A DNA stretch of 60,004 nt from Polyangiaceae bacterium (GCA_013361525.1 JABFXY010000200.1:1-60004); one strand, 5' to 3'; counted from the stretch's first letter, positions 46,160-54,446 are shown. Made by a program: numbers and translations. Notes: a model not told the origin generated them from the letters alone.

Positions 46160-47575
46160 TCAATGGTTGTGGTGGTGGCAACCGCCGTCGTCGTCGTCGT
46201 CGACGATGCCGAGCACCTGCACGTGTTGGCTCGGCGTGCCCATGTTGCTCAAGAAGATGTGGTTCGCGATGCAGTTGTTGTCCTCTTCGTCCTCCTCGAT
46301 CTCGTTGAACGGATCAGCGCAGAACTCGAGCAAGTAGTGGCCGCCGGGGATGCCGGTGACCTCGATGTATTGGTCAGGGATGTACCAATCGTAGACGTCG
46401 GCCCAGCCGTTGCTGATGCCCTGTCGGTATTCGTCGGTCACACCGTCGCTCGACGCCGGAAACAAGCAATCGGGGGCGTAGTACTTGCGCGGCCCGTCGC
46501 CCTTTTCGCCCCATGCATCGATTCGAATGTCGGCCATGCAGAAGCTCACCTTCTGCGCGCCTCGTAGCGGCGCATTGCCGATCCGTGCGCCATTGGCATT
46601 CGATTGCCAGAGCGCGGCATTCGCGAAGCTCGAATAGTGGTAATGGCCGTGCACACCGTGGAACTCGACCTCGCCCGCCTCTTGGCTTTGGGTCGAGCCG
46701 TTCGAGTAATAGACGGTCTGCGTGACCGGGAACGTGTCGTCGTCGTCGGGGACGGTACCGGTGGGTGACGACCAGCCGATTTCGACCGGAGCCGCGCCGA
46801 CGTTCGCGATGATTTGATCGAAGCGCAGGCAGTTCTGGGCGCCGTCCTCGTCCATCTCGCTCTGGAAGCAGCTCGAGCCGGGGGGCGGATCGGGCTCGAA
46901 GATGGGGAACGAGGGAGTGTCGAAGGTGATGCGCTCGGTGCCGCGGAACTCGAGGTCGGGGAGCAGGCGGCGGACCGGCGTCGTCTTCGGGGAGAACTCC
47001 ACGTCGGCGAGCGCTTCGTAATCGACGAACGGCGCGACGTTGTAGGACGGGTCCCAAGCGATCCAGACGTCGTACCAGCCATTCTCCGGGCTCGGAATGA
47101 ATGCCGATTGCGATACCGCGATGATGCCGGGCGAAGCAGCGACGAGATCGCCGTCCTTGTAGACCCAGAGGTGGAGCGTATCGAACTCGCCGCAGCAGCC
47201 GGGCACATCGGGCGGTAGCTCGTGCGGTCCGGGGTTGCCGAACCAACGAAGCGCCACCTGCACGCCGCCGGGCTTGTTCGGATTCTGGAACGTGCCGTTG
47301 GGTAGCTCGATCTTCAATCGAACGTGGTCGCACGGGATGCCGCTGCACTCCGGCGGCGCATTGGCGTGCGGCGTATCGCTCGCGCTCACGGTGCCATCCC
47401 AGAAGACAGCGTGGTTCTTCTGCTTCAGCTTCACCGAAGCATCGACGATGGCCTCTTCACTCGAGGCGACCGCTTCCTCCCCTACCTCCTCCGACTCCGA
47501 CTCCGACTCCGGAGCAGCCTGCACACACCCCACCAACGTGCCCAAGCCAATGATCGCGAGGCTCCAGGTGCGCAT
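46160..47575 (-). CDS. lysyl oxidase family copper protein (lipoprotein)
   Basis: 471 residues from ATG 47575. Signal MRTWSLAIIGLGTLVGC with lipobox, then a Glu/Ser linker (ESESESEEVGEEAVASSEEA). A beta-rich N-terminal domain is followed by the lysyl oxidase domain. VEFHGVHGHYHYSSFANAAL matches the WHxCHxHYHS copper site, with the His residues kept. GISNGWADVYDWYIPDQYIE, VTGIPGGHYLLEFCADPFNE and DNNCIANHIFL match the C-terminal core. The family oxidises peptidyl lysine or amines using copper and a protein-derived quinone. The protein ends in an acidic run and a His cluster (DDDDDGGCHHHNH), a possible metal-gathering tail. It should be extracytoplasmic. No Shine-Dalgarno is visible. Confidence 0.92.
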   Translation of the reverse strand: MRTWSLAIIGLGTLVGCVQAAPESESESEEVGEEAVASSEEAIVDASVKLKQKNHAVFWDGTVSASDTPHANAPPECSGIPCDHVRLKIELPNGTFQNPNKPGGVQVALRWFGNPGPHELPPDVPGCCGEFDTLHLWVYKDGDLVAASPGIIAVSQSAFIPSPENGWYDVWIAWDPSYNVAPFVDYEALADVEFSPKTTPVRRLLPDLEFRGTERITFDTPSFPIFEPDPPPGSSCFQSEMDEDGAQNCLRFDQIIANVGAAPVEIGWSSPTGTVPDDDDTFPVTQTVYYSNGSTQSQEAGEVEFHGVHGHYHYSSFANAALWQSNANGARIGNAPLRGAQKVSFCMADIRIDAWGEKGDGPRKYYAPDCLFPASSDGVTDEYRQGISNGWADVYDWYIPDQYIEVTGIPGGHYLLEFCADPFNEIEEDEEDNNCIANHIFLSNMGTPSQHVQVLGIVDDDDDGGCHHHNH

Positions 47576-47812
47576 ATGAAAGGCCGGTGCTGGCAAGGAT
47601 CGCACCAGACACAAGACCAACAAAATTAGCCATTTACACCAAAGAGCTATGTTTCATATGAAGCATAGCGGGACCTAGCCAGTTCAAAACTGCAAGGTCA
47701 ACCTGGCGTAATCGCTAGGCTTGTCAGCCGGTGTCTCGAATGAAGCATCACCTGTCTCAAAAGAGACGGATCGACCCCTGTTGACCCACGTTTGGCCCCG
47801 GCGAACCGAGGC
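47576..47812. other. 237-bp AT-richer intergenic region upstream of lysyl oxidase gene
   Basis: Clearly richer in A/T than the genes around it (ACAAAATTAGCCATTTAC). It holds the long palindrome annotated separately and likely promoter elements for the minus-strand oxidase gene. No convincing coding frame. Confidence 0.5.
47646..47669. promoter_or_regulatory. 24-bp near-perfect palindrome, candidate operator
   Basis: Outer arms GCTATG (47646-47651) and CATAGC (47664-47669) are perfect complements, and the centre TTCATATGAA (47653-47662) is itself a perfect palindrome. Only the T/G pair between arm and centre breaks symmetry. It lies 71 bp upstream of the oxidase start codon. CATATGAA recurs at the start codon itself (47573-47580), giving a second half-site. 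Confidence 0.6.
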
Positions 47813-48895
47813 TCATTCGGCGGTGCGAGACGACGCTCGAATGAGCCGCACGACGTCGATGACCTCGTCGACCTCGAACGGTTTGCGGATCCACATCACG
47901 CCGAGCTTGCTGACGCTGATGCCTGGATCACTGGCGCCCGAGATGAGGATGAGGTCGAGCGACGGGTGCGCGCTCTTCAAGCTCTTCAATGCGTCCTGCA
48001 GCCCGGAGCCATACGGAGATGCATCGAGGAACGCCACGTCGAATGCCGAGCTGCGGAGCGCGGTCATGAAATCCGCGTGACGCGCGAAGCTTCGAACGGC
48101 GGCGCCGCGTGCGGAGAACACCATATCGAGCAGCTCGAGGATGCCGGTGTCGTCGTCGACGACCGCGATACGGCAACCGTGAAGCGAAACGGCGCGACGT
48201 GTACGTGGACCATTCGCGGACGAGGTCGCGGACAAAGGCCACGCGATCTCGAAGACGGCGCCGTGCCCCTGCTCGAAAGGTTGAACCGACAAGCGACCGC
48301 CCTCTTCCAATGCGATCGCCTGTGCGTGCGCGAGGCCGATGCCCGCGCCGTCGGCCTTGCTCGTCTGCCCGCGTCGAAAGAGTCCGGCGCGATCGGCGTC
48401 GGGGATCCCGGGGCCGCCGTCCTCGACGCTGAGACCCACGAGACCCGGATCGTTGTCCTTCGCGATGCGGACCGTGATGTCGCCGCCCTCTTTGGTCACG
48501 TCGAGCGCATTGAGGAGGAGATTCGTCAGCACCTGGAGCAGTCGCTCGCCCGCCTCGACGTTGCCGGCATCGAGCCCGGCTGCGTACGCGCTGTGGATCG
48601 AGACGCGCTTCTTGGAAGCGACGGGTGTGAGACCACCGATGCACTCCGAGACGATGTCGCGGAGCGGTTCGACGCCGGGACGCGAGGGGTCGGCGCCGAT
48701 GGCCCGACGCGCGATTCGCTGCGCGCGCCGCGCTCGCTCCAATGCGATCTTCACCGCTTCCGCGACGGGGCCGGAGGCACCTTGTGCCTGCGCCTCCTCG
48801 AGCCAGCCCAGAACGACCGTTAGACCGTTGCCGACTTCGTGGAGGGCCGCCGCGAGGTCGCGATCGGCTTCGCCTGAAGATGCGTCGTCGAGCAC
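47813..48895 (-). CDS. hybrid histidine kinase with C-terminal receiver
   Basis: 360 residues from GTG 48895. No TM helix or sensor domain. DHp: DRDLAAALHEVGNGLTVVLG (phospho-His19), GWLEEAQAQG. HATPase: LLQVLTNLLLNALDVTKEGG (N box), GLSVEDGGPGIPDADRAGLF (G1), DGAGIGLAHAQAIALEEGGR (G2). Receiver at about 240-355: CRIAVVDDDTGILELLDMVF (acidic patch), VAFLDASPYGSGLQDALKSL (phospho-Asp near 291), DLILISGASDPG, VMWIRKPFEVDEVIDVVRLI (Lys). It is cytoplasmic and appears catalytically intact. The transmitter is compact and the input unknown. Confidence 0.9.
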   Translation of the reverse strand: MLDDASSGEADRDLAAALHEVGNGLTVVLGWLEEAQAQGASGPVAEAVKIALERARRAQRIARRAIGADPSRPGVEPLRDIVSECIGGLTPVASKKRVSIHSAYAAGLDAGNVEAGERLLQVLTNLLLNALDVTKEGGDITVRIAKDNDPGLVGLSVEDGGPGIPDADRAGLFRRGQTSKADGAGIGLAHAQAIALEEGGRLSVQPFEQGHGAVFEIAWPLSATSSANGPRTRRAVSLHGCRIAVVDDDTGILELLDMVFSARGAAVRSFARHADFMTALRSSAFDVAFLDASPYGSGLQDALKSLKSAHPSLDLILISGASDPGISVSKLGVMWIRKPFEVDEVIDVVRLIRASSRTAE

Positions 48896-48904
48896 CAGCC
48901 GAGA

Positions 48905-48910
48905 ACGTTA
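48905..48910 (-). promoter_or_regulatory. TAACGT -10-like hexamer, 9 nt before start
   Basis: On the minus strand TAACGT ends 9 nt before the GTG at 48895, with no Shine-Dalgarno in the gap. Confidence 0.35.
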
Positions 48911-48950
48911 GCACGTTGGAGCGTCTTTCAGCTTCGTTACGCACGACTTG

Positions 48951-49907
48951 TTAACTTACGACGCGCCCTCTCGTTGACCCTTTCCGTGTAGGCGGAGTCG
49001 CATTCCACGAGCGCGCTTGTGTGATCAAGGCGTCGGCGAACATTCGTACGGCCAAGGTGGGAACGCGCCGCGCGGGCGAAAGCAGCGAGAAAGGGCGCGA
49101 GCCGCCCGCGTATGGCTTCAGGACCTCGACGAGGGAGCCGCGAGCGACGTCCTCCTCGACGATGAAGCGATAAGCCTGCACGAGGCCTCCGCCCGCGCGT
49201 GCGAGCGTGATGCACGCGAGAAAGTCGTCGGAGCACCGAATGCAGCGCTTGATCGGCACCTCGAACCGCGAGCCGTCCCGGTCGCGGAAGAGGTACGACA
49301 ACGTTCGACCCGTGCTCGGGCGGATGAATCCGATGACCGTGTGCTTTTCGAGATCGGTCGGTGTCTTGGGTGTCCCGGATCGAGCCAGGTACGGCGGGCT
49401 CGCGTACACGCCGAGCGATGCATCCTCGAGGCGGCGGACGACGAGCGTCGAGTCCTCGAGCTCGCCCGCGCGAATCGCGAGGTCGTAACCATCCGCGACG
49501 AAGTCGATGTTGTGGTTCGAGACGTTGAGGTCGAAGTGGACGTCGGGGTACGCCTCGCGGAAGCGAGCGACGACCGGCAGCACGCGGTAGTGCCCGTAGG
49601 TCGTCGGAACGCTGATGCGAACGAGCCCGCGCGGCGCGGTCTGCTTCTGTGTGATCCGGCGCTCCGCGACCTCGAGCAGGCTGAGCGCTTCGCGGCATTG
49701 GTCGAAGTAAGCCGAGCCTTCTTCGGTGAGCTTCATGCTGCGGGTGGTCCGTCGAAAGAGCACCACGCCGAGGTGCTGCTCCAGCTTCGCGATCGCGCGG
49801 CTCACCGCGGCCGGCGTGATCCCGAGCTGGCGGGCAGCGATCGTGAAGCTCGCCGCCTCGACCACCGTGCAGAAGACCTCGACGAAGCGTGCGCTGACTA
49901 GCGGCAT
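48951..49907 (-). CDS. LysR family transcriptional regulator
   Basis: 318 residues from ATG 49907 (GAGG 4 nt upstream); in-frame starts further up (to 49988) would run through the candidate operator. HTH: VEVFCTVVEAASFTIAARQL, GITPAAVSRAIAKLEQHLGV, VLFRRTTRSMKLTEEGSAYF. Effector domain: GLVRISVPTTYGHYRVLPVV, VHFDLNVSNHNIDFVADGYD, LAIRAGELEDSTLVVRRLED, VYASPPYLARSGTPKTPTDL. It belongs to the CrgA/DsdC-like LysR branch that regulates a divergent gene. Here that gene is the DJ-1/PfpI protein at 50037. The C-terminus ends in a basic tail. Confidence 0.93.
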   Translation of the reverse strand: MPLVSARFVEVFCTVVEAASFTIAARQLGITPAAVSRAIAKLEQHLGVVLFRRTTRSMKLTEEGSAYFDQCREALSLLEVAERRITQKQTAPRGLVRISVPTTYGHYRVLPVVARFREAYPDVHFDLNVSNHNIDFVADGYDLAIRAGELEDSTLVVRRLEDASLGVYASPPYLARSGTPKTPTDLEKHTVIGFIRPSTGRTLSYLFRDRDGSRFEVPIKRCIRCSDDFLACITLARAGGGLVQAYRFIVEEDVARGSLVEVLKPYAGGSRPFSLLSPARRVPTLAVRMFADALITQARSWNATPPTRKGSTRGRVVS

Positions 49908-49940
49908 GAGGCCTCGGAAGCGCGGGGACGGCAGCGTCGA

Positions 49941-50010
49941 TTCATTACCCGAGATCATAAATGAAGTTCGGAGCGACCCCATTATCAACCTGTTTGGGCG
50001 CGCCTAAGGT
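49941..50010. promoter_or_regulatory. LysR-DJ-1 divergent control region
   Basis: TTCATT (49941-49946) and AATGAA (49960-49965) form an inverted repeat with a 13-nt centre, suited to a LysR dimer. For the rightward gene TTATCA (49982-49987) and TAAGGT (50005-50010) are 17 nt apart, like -35 and -10 elements. Transcription would start about 20 nt before the ATG at 50037. Confidence 0.45.
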
Positions 50011-50036
50011 TGGTCTCGAAAGGCCGGTCACGACGA

Positions 50037-50795
50037 ATGATTCACGGAACGACCCGCAGAACCGTCCTGCAATTCGCCGCGCTCCTCGCATTGGGAGCGT
50101 GCACTTCGAAGGAGCCCGTCATGAGCAAGAACGTCCTCTTCGTCCTCACGAGTCACGACAAAAAAGGCAGCACCGGCGAGCCCACGGGCGCCTATCTGAG
50201 CGAGGTCGCCCACCCCCACGCGGTCTTCCAAGAGGCGGGATACACGGTCGACTTCGTGACGCCCAAAGGCGGCAAGCCGCCGTGGGACGGCGTCGATCTG
50301 AAAGACCCGGTGAACAAAGCATTCTTCGAGGACGCCACGATTCAGGCGAAGGTCGAGCGAGCCGCGTCGCCCGATCAAATCGACGCCTCGAAGTACGCGG
50401 CGATCTTCTATGCGGGCGGCCACGGCACGATGTGGGATTTCCCGAACGACGAGCGGCTCGCGAAGATCGCTGCGGCGATCTACGAGCGAGGTGGCGTCGT
50501 CGGCGCCGTCTGCCACGGCCCGTCGGGGCTCGTGAACGTGCGCCTCACCAATGGGAGCTACCTCGTCGACGGCAAAGAGGTCGCGGGCTTCACGAACGAG
50601 GAGGAGCGAGCGGTAAAGCTCGAGAACGTCGTGCCGTTTCTCCTCGCCGACGAGCTCGAGAAGCGCGGCGCGAAACACCGGCCCGGCCCGATGTGGAAGC
50701 CGCAAATCATCGTGAGCGACCGGCTCGTCACGGGGCAGAACCCGGCGTCCGCGACCGGCGTCGGCGAAGCGATGGTGAAGCTTCTGTCGAAATGA
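50037..50795 (+). CDS. DJ-1/PfpI family protein (Hsp31/glyoxalase III-like) with Tat-type lipoprotein signal
   Basis: 252 residues from ATG 50037. The N-terminus MIHGTTRRTVLQFAALLALG then AC combines twin arginines with a lipobox, so export via Tat and lipidation are plausible. Core: NVLFVLTSHDKKGSTGEPTG, AYLSEVAHPHAVFQEAGYTV, FYAGGHGTMWDFPNDERLAK, VVGAVCHGPSGLVNVRLTNG (nucleophile Cys in the elbow), GFTNEEERAVKLENVVPFLL, SDRLVTGQNPASATGVGEAM. This matches the Hsp31-like class, with methylglyoxal-detoxifying or protein-repair activity. Export of such a protein would be unusual; an internal Met (MSKNVLFVLT) is an alternative cytoplasmic start. It is divergent from LysR. Confidence 0.9.
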   Translation: MIHGTTRRTVLQFAALLALGACTSKEPVMSKNVLFVLTSHDKKGSTGEPTGAYLSEVAHPHAVFQEAGYTVDFVTPKGGKPPWDGVDLKDPVNKAFFEDATIQAKVERAASPDQIDASKYAAIFYAGGHGTMWDFPNDERLAKIAAAIYERGGVVGAVCHGPSGLVNVRLTNGSYLVDGKEVAGFTNEEERAVKLENVVPFLLADELEKRGAKHRPGPMWKPQIIVSDRLVTGQNPASATGVGEAMVKLLSK

Positions 50796-50814
50796 CCATC
50801 GCGCCCGGCCGGGC

Positions 50815-50820
50815 TATGGT
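50815..50820 (+). promoter_or_regulatory. TATGGT -10-like hexamer, 7 nt before start
   Basis: TATGGT ends 7 nt before the ATG at 50828, with no Shine-Dalgarno. It favours this start over the ATG at 50792 that overlaps the previous gene. Confidence 0.4.
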
Positions 50821-50827
50821 TCGTCCC

Positions 50828-51430
50828 ATGAGCGACGCCCTTCCGCCGAGCCGATTCCAAGCCGCATACGAGGGCACGCCGCCGTGGGACATCGGGCGGC
50901 CCCAGCGCTCGTTCAAAGAGCTCCTCGACAAGGGCGGGGTTCGCGGACCCATCCTCGACGTCGGGTGCGGCACCGGCGAAAACGCGCTCGCCTTCGCAGC
51001 CGCCGGGTACGAGGTCACGGGTGTCGACATCATCGCGCGCGCGATCGACAAGGCGCGGGACAAAGCGCGAGAACGAGGCGTTTCGGCGACGTTCGAGGTC
51101 GCCGACGCCCTCGAGCTCGGCAAGCTGCAAAGGTCGTTTTCGTCGGTGGTCGACTCGGCAGTCTTCCACGTCTTCAACGACGAAGACCGCGTGCGCTACG
51201 TTGCGTCGCTGGCGCACGTGCTCGAGCCGGGCGGCCGCTATTACATGCTCTCGTTCAGCGACGCCGAGCCGACGGATTGGGGCGGACCGCGAAGAATCAG
51301 CCGCGCCGAAATCGAAGAAGCGTTCCGCGACGGGTGGAAGATCGAGTCGATCGAGCCGACACGGCTCGAGACCACCTTCCACGAAAACGGCGGTCACGCG
51401 TGGTTCGCGACCGTCCTCCGGACGCGGTAA
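50828..51430 (+). CDS. class I SAM-dependent methyltransferase
   Basis: 200 residues: MSDALPPSRFQAAYEGTPPW, DIGRPQRSFKELLDKGGVRG, then motif I PILDVGCGTGENALAFAAAG, YEVTGVDIIARAIDKARDKA (acidic ribose-binding end), ATFEVADALELGKLQ (motif II), SSVVDSAVFHVFNDEDRVRY, LEPGGRYYMLSFSDAEPTDW (motif III). It belongs to the small stand-alone Methyltransf_25/TehB-like group with the YExxPPWDxGRPQ opening; its members often act on thiols, metalloids or unknown small molecules. It follows the DJ-1 gene by 32 nt. The substrate is not predictable from sequence. Confidence 0.92.
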   Translation: MSDALPPSRFQAAYEGTPPWDIGRPQRSFKELLDKGGVRGPILDVGCGTGENALAFAAAGYEVTGVDIIARAIDKARDKARERGVSATFEVADALELGKLQRSFSSVVDSAVFHVFNDEDRVRYVASLAHVLEPGGRYYMLSFSDAEPTDWGGPRRISRAEIEEAFRDGWKIESIEPTRLETTFHENGGHAWFATVLRTR

Positions 51431-51441
51431 CAGCGAGCGCG

Positions 51442-51657
51442 CTATTGACCGATACGCGTGCGCCACGGCTCGATCACCGTGGGCACCTCGTATTCTTCGT
51501 CGACGAGCGACGGCAGACCGAAGCGGCGGTCCCTGGCGGGCGCAGGCGAGGCACCGCCCAGCCCGACGTCACCGTCGTGCCGGTCGTCTCCGCGTCTGCT
51601 CGGCGGCGGCCCGTCCTCCACGCAGAGAAAGGGTAGTGGCCGGGGCCGCCGAGGCAA
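51442..51657 (-). CDS. possible small protein
   Basis: 71-residue frame from a TTG. Its C-terminal part (DRRFGLPSLVDEEYEVPTVI, EPWRTRIGQ) looks more protein-like than usual shadow sequence, while the N-terminal part is Pro/Arg/Gly-rich. No ribosome binding site. It could be a real small gene or a chance frame in the 241-bp gap between the methyltransferase and lipoprotein genes. Confidence 0.3.
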   Translation of the reverse strand: MPRRPRPLPFLCVEDGPPPSRRGDDRHDGDVGLGGASPAPARDRRFGLPSLVDEEYEVPTVIEPWRTRIGQ

Positions 51658-51672
51658 GAGTTTCGTCAGGGC

Positions 51673-52788
51673 TTAGAGGGACTTTTTGGCCTTCTCGAGC
51701 TCCGCGGTCAGGGCCTTTACCCCCTGTTCGAGGGACTTCTGCGGAATCGCTACCTCGATGACGATATCGGTTCCGTCGATGCGGCTCGTCGCGCTCTTCA
51801 ACGCGTCTTGCTGGCCGAATTCGTTCGTCGTCGCCTGCTTCTCGAACTGACTCTTCATCAGGATGAGGAGGGCGTTCGTCTTGTTCGCGTCGTCCGCCGT
51901 CGGCATCGCCAGCCGGGTCTCCGCTTTCATCGCCGTCAGGTCGATGAAGCCACGCGCCGACTTGATGTTCTTGAGCTCGTCCGGAGCCTTTCGACCCTTC
52001 GACATCTGCTCGCGAATCAGGCCTTCGGCGAGGTTGAACGAGAGCTCTTTGCTGGTGTCGAGCTTGTAGGTCGTGGTCGCGTGATCACCGGTCGCGGAGG
52101 CCGCTCGCCAGACGTCGAGCTTGTTCGCGAAGCCGATCGAGCCGTCGGCGTATTGCCCGACCGTCAGCTTTTCGTCGCTCATCACCATGCGGCCGTCGAC
52201 TTCCTGCGCCTTCTTCTTGGTGCCTTCGACCTTCTCCAGCGCCTGAACGACACTGTCCGGCTTGATGTCGCCGCTGACGACGAACACGACGTCTTCCTTG
52301 CCGCCGCCGACGTTCTTCACGCACAGGGCCGCGGCGTGGAAGCTCTTCGCGTTGATTCCCGTGTCCTTGAGCAACGTGAGGAACTTCTTCGCGTCGGGAT
52401 CTTTCGCATCGGGGGTCGCGAGGATCTGCTCGACGATCGGATGAACCGACGTGAGCGACGGATGGCCGAGCGTCTTCTTGAGGTCGATCGTCATCGCGAA
52501 TTGGCAGTCGGCAGGAAGGTGCGCGTACGCGGGCGCGCTGCTCGAAGCCGAGGGCGCAGCAGGGGCCGGAGCCGCGGGGCTCGCGCCTGTCGGTGCAGCG
52601 ACGGCGCTCGAGGTGGAACCCGCACCGGGCGAGCTGCTCGCGGGTTTCGCGGACTTGTCGTCCTTCTTCTTCGCGTCGCCCTCGTCCCCCGAGGCGTCCG
52701 CCTTGTCCTTCCCCTTGTCGCAACCCGCGGGGAGCACGGCGAGGCCGAGAACGACGAGGAGACCTTTGAAGACCGATCGATTCAACAT
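51673..52788 (-). CDS. lipoprotein, hypothetical
   Basis: 371 residues from ATG 52788 (AAAGGG 7 nt upstream). Signal LLVVLGLAVLPAGC (lipobox PAGC). A charged and Ala/Ser/Pro-rich linker spans about 24-88 (GKDKADASGDEGDAKKKDDK). The folded part begins YAHLPADCQFAMTIDLKKTL and contains HAAALCVKNVGGGKEDVVFV, VSGDIKPDSVVQALEKVEGT, DVWRAASATGDHATTTYKLD, ARGFIDLTAMKAETRLAMPT, DGTDIVIEVAIPQKSLEQGV. The alternation of strands and helices, with VVSGDIKPD...LEK, is typical of secreted myxobacterial proteins of unknown function. Divergent from the hydrolase gene. Confidence 0.85.
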   Translation of the reverse strand: MLNRSVFKGLLVVLGLAVLPAGCDKGKDKADASGDEGDAKKKDDKSAKPASSSPGAGSTSSAVAAPTGASPAAPAPAAPSASSSAPAYAHLPADCQFAMTIDLKKTLGHPSLTSVHPIVEQILATPDAKDPDAKKFLTLLKDTGINAKSFHAAALCVKNVGGGKEDVVFVVSGDIKPDSVVQALEKVEGTKKKAQEVDGRMVMSDEKLTVGQYADGSIGFANKLDVWRAASATGDHATTTYKLDTSKELSFNLAEGLIREQMSKGRKAPDELKNIKSARGFIDLTAMKAETRLAMPTADDANKTNALLILMKSQFEKQATTNEFGQQDALKSATSRIDGTDIVIEVAIPQKSLEQGVKALTAELEKAKKSL

Positions 52789-52963
52789 GGGGTGCCCTTT
52801 CGCACGGGGGGTTTGTTGAGGCTAGAGCCCGCCCCCGGCGGCGAGTGCGTGTACGGAGCACGAACCCTGGAGCTTCCCGGACGGAGGTCTCGCCTATCGA
52901 GCGAGCAATCGGCGCGGACCGACAGCGCTCCGCCGAACCGCGGCCGGGCGATCCAAACAAAGT

Positions 52964-52980
52964 TTCAAACATTGTTTGAA
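52964..52980. promoter_or_regulatory. 17-bp perfect dyad, candidate TetR operator
   Basis: TTCAAAC-ATT-GTTTGAA is a perfect 7-bp inverted repeat with a 3-nt centre, in the 266-bp gap between the divergent lipoprotein and hydrolase genes. It is strikingly AT-rich for this genome. Size and symmetry suit a TetR-family operator, and a TetR gene lies just after the hydrolase gene. Confidence 0.55.
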
Positions 52981-53054
52981 CGGAAAATCCGCGAGCGGCA
53001 TCCGTAGGTGAGGCTCGCCGATGCGGCGGGTCGTCGTCCCGAAAGGAGCAGCGG

Positions 53055-54446
53055 ATGTTTCGACGAACGATGAGTTCTGTGTCGGCTCGGCTCGTGAGCG
53101 CGTTGATTCTGCCGGCCCTCGCGTCGAGCAGCGTGGCGTGCGGAGCGGATGAGACGAGCGACGCAGGGGGCAGCGATACCGGCGGCGGAGCCGAGGTCGG
53201 CGGCCATGGAGGCGGCGACGGTGGAGCGCCGACGTGCCCCGAAATCCCCGAGCGACAATGGTGGGAGCTCGGGATGGAGGACTACGTTCTCGACTCCGTC
53301 GTCCTCCACTATCTCGGGCAGGCCTATCACCAGTCAGCCGACGTCGGAGAGGTGCTCGAGACCGCGAGCCGCGTCGATCCAGCCGTTTCGGGAAGCTGGA
53401 TGACCGAGTGGCAAAAGACCGCCCAGCGCCTCGATGCGGTCGCGAACGAAAGTGAGGAGGCTGGACACCCGCTCTCGGCGAGCCAGGCGTATCTGCGCGC
53501 GGCGACCTACTACCGCGCCGCGCTCCATCATCAGGAGGATCCGTATGCGCCGATCGTGAAGGAGCTCGCCGAGGCGGAGGTGACGAGCTTCGAGCGATAT
53601 CTGGCGCTGTCCGGATCGCCGTGCGAGCCGGTTTCGATCCCCTACGAAGATACGACGCTACCCGGCTATTTTTGCCGCTCGCCGGTCGCCGAAGAGCCTG
53701 CACCGGTGTTGCTCTTCCAAGAGGGACGCGACGCTTGGGCCGAGGACGGGAAGTTCATCGCCGACGAAGCGATGAAGCGCGGCTACCACGCGCTCTTGTT
53801 CGACGGGCCGGGGATGGCGAAGGTGATTCGAATCGAGGGGCTGCCGTTCCGGCACGATTGGGAGAACGTCATCACGCCGGTGATCGACTTCGCGGTCGCG
53901 CGGCCCGACGTCGACGCATCGCGGATCGGGCTCGTGTCGGTGAGCATGGGCGGATACATGGGCCCGCGCGCCGCGGCGTTCGATCATCGATTGAAGGTCC
54001 TCGTCGCCAATCCCGGAGTTCTCGATTGGAGCGCGATCTACGAGGGATTCCTCGATGCGATCGACCCGGAGCTCTTGCCGCTTCTCGATAGCGACGAGGG
54101 CGCCTTCAACGAACGAATCGAAGAATACATGCAAGCCAACGAGCTCCTCGCGTGGGGCCTCGTCGATTCGATGTGGCACCATGGCGTCGATACGCCCGCG
54201 GCGCTGATGAAGGAGCTTCGCAAGTACACAATCGCCGACGTCGCGGGACAGATCACCGCGCACACGCTCGTCGTCGATGCCGAGGCGGAGGAATGGGGGC
54301 AATCGCAGGCGCTCTACGACGCGCTGACGTGCCCCAAGGACTACCTGTTGTTCACGGCGGAGGAGGCCGCACAATTCCACGTGCAGCCCGGCGCCGTCGG
54401 CATCGCGAGCCATCGCCTGTTCGACTGGATCGACGACGCGCTCTGA
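53055..54446 (+). CDS. alpha/beta hydrolase (FrsA/dienelactone-type), lipoprotein
   Basis: 463 residues from ATG 53055 (AAAGGAG upstream). Signal SARLVSALILPALASSSVAC (lipobox-like SVAC). A Gly/Asp-rich linker is followed by a helical cap (LHYLGQAYHQSADVGEVLET, SASQAYLRAATYYRAALHHQ). The hydrolase core is IPYEDTTLPGYFCRSPVAEE, PVLLFQEGRDAWAEDGKFIA, HALLFDGPGMAKVIRIEGLP, IGLVSVSMGGYMGPRAAAFD (nucleophile Ser in GxSMGG), LVVDAEAEEWGQ (acid Asp) and EEAAQFHVQPGAVGIASHRL (His). The triad is complete. The architecture resembles 2,6-dihydroxypseudooxynicotine hydrolase and other C-C or ester hydrolases. It should act outside the cytoplasm. The substrate is unknown. Confidence 0.9.
   Translation: MFRRTMSSVSARLVSALILPALASSSVACGADETSDAGGSDTGGGAEVGGHGGGDGGAPTCPEIPERQWWELGMEDYVLDSVVLHYLGQAYHQSADVGEVLETASRVDPAVSGSWMTEWQKTAQRLDAVANESEEAGHPLSASQAYLRAATYYRAALHHQEDPYAPIVKELAEAEVTSFERYLALSGSPCEPVSIPYEDTTLPGYFCRSPVAEEPAPVLLFQEGRDAWAEDGKFIADEAMKRGYHALLFDGPGMAKVIRIEGLPFRHDWENVITPVIDFAVARPDVDASRIGLVSVSMGGYMGPRAAAFDHRLKVLVANPGVLDWSAIYEGFLDAIDPELLPLLDSDEGAFNERIEEYMQANELLAWGLVDSMWHHGVDTPAALMKELRKYTIADVAGQITAHTLVVDAEAEEWGQSQALYDALTCPKDYLLFTAEEAAQFHVQPGAVGIASHRLFDWIDDAL

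Noticed and set aside
52894..53703. 269-residue minus-strand frame across the hydrolase promoter
   Set aside because: It is Arg/Ser/Pro-rich and covers both the candidate operator and the hydrolase N-terminus on the other strand.
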